A stretch of 64,000 nucleotides of DNA, taken from assembly GCF_000335475.2 (NCBI RefSeq), contig NZ_ANAH02000011.1, positions 124,001 through 188,000 of the forward strand, written 5' to 3'. The notes below the pieces were generated by a model that saw only the letters and a program-made list of their open reading frames with translations, was not told where the DNA came from and made no database searches. Numbering within the stretch: position 1 is the stretch's first letter; the number at the start of each line of letters is the position of its first letter. Of this stretch, positions 60,034 through 64,000 are shown piece after piece. A program made the position numbers and the translations under genes. This DNA comes from Cystobacter fuscus DSM 2262 (GTDB taxonomy: Bacteria > Myxococcota > Myxococcia > Myxococcales > Myxococcaceae).

Positions 60034-61491
60034 ATGAAGACGCTGGAGAACGAGACCTGCTACCGGGCCCTGACCGCGCGAGACCGGCGCTTCGATGGAC
60101 TCTTCTTCGTCGGGGTGTCGACGACGGGCATCTACTGCCGGCCGGTGTGCACGGCGAGGACGCCCCGCCAGGAGCGCTGCGCCTTCTACCGCACGGCCGC
60201 CGAGGCGGAGCACGCGGGCTTCCGGGCCTGCCTGCTGTGCCGTCCCGAGCTGGCCCCGGGCAGCGCACCGGTGGACTCGGTCCCGAGGCTGGTGGCGGCC
60301 GCGGTGTCGCGCATCGAGGGGGGATTTCTCAACGAGTCGTCCCTGGATGAGCTGGCGGCGGAGCTGGGAGTCACCAGCCGTCACCTGCGCCGGGCGATGG
60401 AGACGGAGCTGGGCGTCTCGCCGGTCGAGCTGGCCCAGTCGCGGCGGCTCGCGCTGGCCAAGCAACTGCTCCACGACACCGCGCTCCCGCTGGCGGAGGT
60501 CGCGTTCGCCAGTGGTTTCCAGAGCGTCCGGCGCTTCAACGCGCTCTTCCAGGCGCGCTTCGGCAGGCCCCCTTCGGAGCTGCGGCGAGCCAGTGACGAG
60601 GCGGGGGGCTCGCGCTCCCTCGTGCTCCGGTTGGACTATCGCCCGCCGCTCGACTGGGAGCAGCTCCTGCTCTACCTGCGAGGTCGTGCCATTCCAGGGG
60701 TCGAGCACGTGGGGGCTTCCGAATACCGGCGCACGGTGCGCCTGGGGGGCAAGACGGGCTGGCTCGTGGTCCGGAAGGATCCGAAGCGCCCCGCGCTGCT
60801 GGCCGAGGTCTCGTTGTCACTGGCGGGGGTGTTGATGCAGGTGGCCACGCGGCTGCGGGCGCTCTTCGACCTCGACGCGCAGCCGGAGGTCATCTCGGAG
60901 TGCCTCGGACGCGACGCGCTCCTGGCCAGGTGCGTCCAGGCGCGCCCGGGGCTGCGAGTGCTGGGTGCTTTCGAGCCCTTCGAGCTCACGGTGCGCGCCA
61001 TCCTCGGGCAGCAGGTCACCGTGCGCGCGGCGACCACGCTGAGCGGGAGGCTCGTCGCGCGCTTCGGCGAGCTCGTGGATGGCCCCCATGCGGAACTCTC
61101 CCGGCTGTTCCCGCCGCCGGAGACGCTGGCGGCGGCGTCGGAGGACGACGTGGCGGCGTTGGGACTCCCCGGGGCGCGGGCGAGGAGCCTGCTGGGGGTG
61201 GCGCGGGCGGTGGCGGAGGGCTCGGTGCGGCTGGACCGGCACGCGGAGGTGGACGCGACGATGGCGGCGCTGGAGGCGCTGCCGGGCATCGGCGCCTGGA
61301 CGGCGCACTACGTCGCCATGAGGGCGCTGCGCTGGCCCGACGCGTTCCCCGCGAGCGATCTCGGGATTCGCAAGGCACTCGGAGGCGTGACGGCGAAGGA
61401 GGCCGGCGCGCGGGCCGAGGCCTGGCGGCCGTGGCGTTCATACGCGGCGATACACCTCTGGACTTCTCTCTCGGAAGGAGCAGGCGGATGA
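60034..61491 (+). CDS. Ada-type regulator fused to AlkA DNA-3-methyladenine glycosylase
   Basis: A 485-residue protein. The N-terminal Ada zinc domain has C35, C39, C66 and C69 (GIYCRPVC, FRACLLCRPE); Cys35 is the position that accepts methyl from phosphotriesters. An AraC-type helix-turn-helix (SLDELAAELGVTSRHLRRAME, LPLAEVAFASGFQSVRRFN) follows. The AlkA glycosylase part has an AlkA N-terminal domain and a helix-hairpin-helix LPGIGAWTAHYVAMRAL with the catalytic Asp in FPASDLGI. It senses and repairs alkylation damage and overlaps the ogt gene by 4 nt. Confidence 0.92.
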   Translation: MKTLENETCYRALTARDRRFDGLFFVGVSTTGIYCRPVCTARTPRQERCAFYRTAAEAEHAGFRACLLCRPELAPGSAPVDSVPRLVAAAVSRIEGGFLNESSLDELAAELGVTSRHLRRAMETELGVSPVELAQSRRLALAKQLLHDTALPLAEVAFASGFQSVRRFNALFQARFGRPPSELRRASDEAGGSRSLVLRLDYRPPLDWEQLLLYLRGRAIPGVEHVGASEYRRTVRLGGKTGWLVVRKDPKRPALLAEVSLSLAGVLMQVATRLRALFDLDAQPEVISECLGRDALLARCVQARPGLRVLGAFEPFELTVRAILGQQVTVRAATTLSGRLVARFGELVDGPHAELSRLFPPPETLAAASEDDVAALGLPGARARSLLGVARAVAEGSVRLDRHAEVDATMAALEALPGIGAWTAHYVAMRALRWPDAFPASDLGIRKALGGVTAKEAGARAEAWRPWRSYAAIHLWTSLSEGAGG

Positions 61492-62000
61492 AGCTGTACA
61501 CCACGACGCTGAAGAGCCCGGTGGGTCCCCTCCGGTTGTACGCCAACGCAGGGGCACTCACCGCCATCTACCTGGAGAACCACAAGCGGGCTCCCGTGCT
61601 CGTCGCGAGCGAGGAGGAGGCGCACCCGGTGCTGCGGGAGGCTCGATGCCAGCTGGAGGCGTACTTCGCGGGCGAGCGTGGGGCTTTCGAGCTTCCGCTC
61701 GAGCCGATCGGGACGCCCTTCCAGCAGACGGTGTGGAAGGCCCTCCGGGAGATTCCATTGGGCGTCACCTGGTCCTATGCGGGCCTCGCGCGCCACATCG
61801 GCCGGGAGGGGGCCTCGCGGGCGGTCGGGTCCGCGAACGCGAGGAATCCGCTCTCCATCGTCGTTCCCTGCCATCGGGTGGTGGGCACCAGCGGGGCGCT
61901 CACCGGGTACGCGGGGGGCGTGCCCACCAAGCAGTGGCTGCTCGAGCATGAGCAGCGGCTTCGTGGGGGCTGCATGCCTCACCCAGAGCGTCTCTTCTGA
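61488..62000 (+). CDS. ogt: Methylated-DNA--protein-cysteine methyltransferase
   Basis: A 170-residue O6-alkylguanine DNA alkyltransferase. The active site is PCHRV with Cys128, the Arg-finger region ASRAVGSANARNP precedes it, and FQQTVWKALREIPLGVTWSYAGLA is the helix-turn-helix. The start ATG overlaps the preceding stop (ATGA), so it is coupled to the Ada/AlkA protein. Its 3' end overlaps the convergent DUF1801 gene by 22 nt. Confidence 0.95.
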   Translation: MKLYTTTLKSPVGPLRLYANAGALTAIYLENHKRAPVLVASEEEAHPVLREARCQLEAYFAGERGAFELPLEPIGTPFQQTVWKALREIPLGVTWSYAGLARHIGREGASRAVGSANARNPLSIVVPCHRVVGTSGALTGYAGGVPTKQWLLEHEQRLRGGCMPHPERLF

Positions 62001-62992
62001 GCGCGGACGGGGCGAGCGGTCGCACGCACCGCCGTGTTCAGTGCCACGGCGGCGCGAATGAGCGCCTTCAACGCCTTTTCATCAATCTTGTCGCCCTCGT
62101 GGAAGTCGATGGCGCGCCTGGTGTTGCCTTCGAGGCTGGAGTTGAAGAGGCCTGAAGGGTCCTCCAACGAGGCGCCCTTGGCGAAGGTCATCTTCACGAC
62201 AGCCTTGTGCGTCTCACCGGTGCAGATCATTCCGGCGTGCGACCACACCGGAACCCCTCTCCACTTCCACTCCTCGACCACTTCGGGGTCGGCCTGCTTG
62301 ATGAGCGTTCGGATCCGAGCGAGCGTCTCGCCCCGCCAATCACCCAGCTCCTTGATTCTCGCATCGATCAGCTGAGAGGGAGAGTCTTCTCCTGTTCCTT
62401 TCTCCGAGCCGCTCTTCGTCTTCTTCAGGGTTGTTGTCCCTCGCCCGTCACTTCTCGCACTGGCCTCTCCCATTCGTTCGCCGGGCAATTGGCTGGCTTG
62501 CTTCACCCAAGCGGCGAGCTGAGCTTCGTCGAGCTGGTCGTCCTCATGGATGTCGAGGTAGCGCGTGTCCTTGCTCTTGGACTCGCCGGGGGGGACAGGA
62601 CGCAGCGACATGCCGCGGAAGAAAGCCACCTTGACGTACTTCGTGAAGCAATGGACGCTGAGGAACCAGCCCTGGCCCTCGACTCCGTACAGCGGCGAGT
62701 TCCATTTGACTGCCTTGTGCACGCCGGGGACGGTGCGCGCGATGAGCGAGTCGAGGCGACGCCCGACATCGCGTTTCCAGCCCGGCATGGCCGCGATGTA
62801 GGCCTGCACGGGGGCGTCGCCGTAGGCCTTCCCGATCTGAGGGTTGCCGCCTGAGAGGAGGGCCGGTTTCGCGGCCTTGCGCGACTGTGACTTCGGTGCC
62901 GGCTTGCTCGGTCTGGCCGCCTTCGCGGCGACCCGCTTGGAGGCGGCCTTCTTGGCGACCTTCACCGACTTCTTGGACGTCTTGCCGACCAT
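61979..62992 (-). CDS. Two-domain DUF1801 protein with Lys/Ala-rich N-terminal tail
   Basis: A 337-residue protein. A histone-H1-like basic tail (KKSVKVAKKAASKRVAAKAAR) is followed by two DUF1801 (YdhG-like) domains: one around VPGVHKAVKWNSPLYGVEGQGWFLSV, one around EVVEEWKWRGVPVWSHAGMICT to MTFAKGASLEDPSGLFN. DUF1801 proteins usually hold one domain. The basic tail suggests DNA binding. ATG 62992 or 63001 can start it. The 3' ends of this gene and ogt overlap head-on. Confidence 0.8.
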   Translation of the reverse strand: MVGKTSKKSVKVAKKAASKRVAAKAARPSKPAPKSQSRKAAKPALLSGGNPQIGKAYGDAPVQAYIAAMPGWKRDVGRRLDSLIARTVPGVHKAVKWNSPLYGVEGQGWFLSVHCFTKYVKVAFFRGMSLRPVPPGESKSKDTRYLDIHEDDQLDEAQLAAWVKQASQLPGERMGEASARSDGRGTTTLKKTKSGSEKGTGEDSPSQLIDARIKELGDWRGETLARIRTLIKQADPEVVEEWKWRGVPVWSHAGMICTGETHKAVVKMTFAKGASLEDPSGLFNSSLEGNTRRAIDFHEGDKIDEKALKALIRAAVALNTAVRATARPVRAQKRRSG

Positions 62993-63175
62993 GGCGTTCA
63001 CTCCATCCGATAGACTTGTAGGGCCGATGATACTTCTTCAGCAACGGTTTTCTAGCATCCTGCGAGAGGACAGCGGCGACCCCCCTTCAATTCAGCCCTT
63101 CTCCATCTTACGCTCGAACGTGAAGGTTGGTCCCGATGAAACCAGTTTCATTGGCACCCTTCCCGGGTAATCGCC

Positions 63176-63595
63176 ATGGCCATCGCGCTGATGATCGACA
63201 ATGTCGCAACGGAGCTGGGACGGGGCGATTTCGTCCACGCCTTCTTCTCGACCATCTCCGTGCGGCTGGAGCCGGAGGGCTGGGGCACGCGCTTTCCGGT
63301 GCTGATGCGCGAGCTCTACCAGGGCGAGCTGCCGAAGGCGCATGCCGCGCGCGCGCTGGAGGAACTGCGTACGGCGCGCAAAGAACTGCTCACCTTCTTG
63401 CCCACCGAGGTGGTGTGGGACATCGAAAACCAGAGCGCGAAGCCGCCCTGGGGCATGAACATCTCCTCCGACATCACCTCGCTGGCCAACTATTTCGTGA
63501 CCAGCACCGGCCGCGACATGTTCGACACGATGATCGAGGATCTGGAGTTCCTGCGCGACCAGGGGAACGGCCCCGCGACGTTGACGCAGATCTGA
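63176..63595 (+). CDS. Imm70-family immunity protein (orphan)
   Basis: A 139-residue soluble protein beginning MAIALMIDNVATELGRGDFVHAFFSTI. It contains WGTRFPVLMRELYQGELP and VVWDIENQSAKPPWGMNISSDITSLANYFVTS, the pattern of Imm70 immunity proteins of polymorphic toxin systems. No cognate toxin is in the window. It ends 5 nt before the palindromic repeat B, so the toxin may have been lost by rearrangement. No clear ribosome site is visible. Confidence 0.7.
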   Translation: MAIALMIDNVATELGRGDFVHAFFSTISVRLEPEGWGTRFPVLMRELYQGELPKAHAARALEELRTARKELLTFLPTEVVWDIENQSAKPPWGMNISSDITSLANYFVTSTGRDMFDTMIEDLEFLRDQGNGPATLTQI

Positions 63596-63599
63596 GCGG

Positions 63600-63658
63600 G
63601 AAGGGTGTCAAACGGCTCGTAGGGCGGGAGTTGTTGGAACGATTCTTTTGACACCTTC
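63600..63658 (+). repeat. Repeat B, full palindromic element
   Basis: GAAGGGTGTCAAA (63600-63612) and TTTGACACCTTC (63647-63658) are inverted arms with one bulged G, enclosing 34 nt. It lies between the Imm70 stop and the truncated PhyH-like gene; its left half recurs at 56005-56033. It could be a MITE or an intrinsic terminator-like element. Confidence 0.6.
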
Positions 63659-63659
63659 T

Positions 63660-63866
63660 AGAGGGAAGGCTGTTGCTGCGTCCCAGCGCGGAAGTGAACG
63701 AGGTGGTGGGAGGCGTGCTGGCGTCGTCGAAGCGCCAGAGGTGGTCGACGAGCCGCTCGACATTCTCGGGCGGGACCGCCTGGCGCACGATCACATAGCC
63801 CTTGCTGATCCGGTGCTGCCAGTCCTTGGGCGAGCGGTTCGGCTCACAACTCAAAATCATTGGCAT
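63660..63866 (-). pseudogene. N-terminal remnant of a PhyH-like dioxygenase
   Basis: The minus strand from ATG 63866 reads MPMILSCEPNRSPKDW, then HRISKGYVIVRQAVPPENVERLVDHLWRF, the opening block of phytanoyl-CoA dioxygenase-like proteins. After about 62 residues it runs into repeat B and loses sense. The catalytic domain is gone. The intact PhyH gene at 50708 is a different paralog. Confidence 0.5.
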
Positions 63867-64000
63867 TGAATTCGACCCGGGAGCAGTCCAACTCCCAGGG
63901 AAGCGTGTGACATCCTCGGAGGGAACTCCTTGACATCCTCGGAGAGGAATGCAGAAGAGTATCATCCTGTGTTGGTCAGCAATCGAATACGAACCAACAT

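Noticed and set aside
1-64000. CRISPR arrays, tRNA or rRNA genes, transposase genes
   Set aside because: None supported by eye: no regular spaced direct repeats, no tRNA arm patterns, no DDE transposase-like proteins.

Overview
High-GC DNA (most third codon positions G or C) packed with secreted lipoproteins, very large hybrid sensor kinases, a kinase/AAA ATPase/histidine-kinase giant, RiPP enzymes and toxin/immunity debris. This fits a myxobacterium, most likely of the Cystobacter/Archangium group; that placement is inferred from gene style, not from a marker gene. I see no rRNA, tRNA or CRISPR array.

Layout. 1-3688 (+): the end of a secreted membrane protein, an ABC ATPase and a Cys-rich protein. 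3692-11025: an entirely minus-strand block holding a lipoprotein nuclease-like toxin with its DUF3396 immunity gene, a methyltransferase, an opine-dehydrogenase-like enzyme, a copper/MNIO (DUF692) operon and a gamma-glutamylcyclotransferase-like gene. Remnants of the same toxin/immunity families lie at 5414-5458 and 10431-10490. 11122-17919 (+): ABC permease, DUF58, BatA-like and double-VWA genes overlapping by 4 nt. These look like the continuation of the ABC ATPase operon, so the minus-strand block appears to have been inserted into it.

18003-36431: secreted or hypothetical proteins, a glucosaminidase-like lipoprotein, Yip1-type membrane protein, P450, a frameshifted mgtE, a polytopic membrane protein, a PAS/GAF histidine kinase, an astacin-lectin lipoprotein, an M20 peptidase, an alpha/beta hydrolase and small lipoproteins. 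36666-41933: a 1755-residue Ser/Thr kinase-ATPase-GAF-histidine kinase.

42809-46438 is the most interesting locus: two convergent RiPP-like operons. The plus-strand operon has a 52-residue GG-leader peptide, an intrinsic terminator-like hairpin and a radical SAM/SPASM enzyme. The minus-strand operon has a HEXXH peptide-modification protein, a PqqD-like peptide-binding protein and an overlapping 46-residue peptide. A fused MFS/spermidine-synthase-like protein follows.

50029-63866: LysE exporter, two dioxygenase-like genes, a five-PAS histidine kinase, a CBS protein, a TetR gene between 50-nt inverted repeats, VOC protein, coiled-coil lipoprotein, a DNA alkylation repair pair (Ada/AlkA fusion plus Ogt), a two-domain DUF1801 protein and an orphan Imm70-type immunity gene. 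Two palindromic repeat families sit at the broken ends of truncated genes (DUF1592-like, DUF1552-like, PhyH-like), marking this end as a rearranged region.
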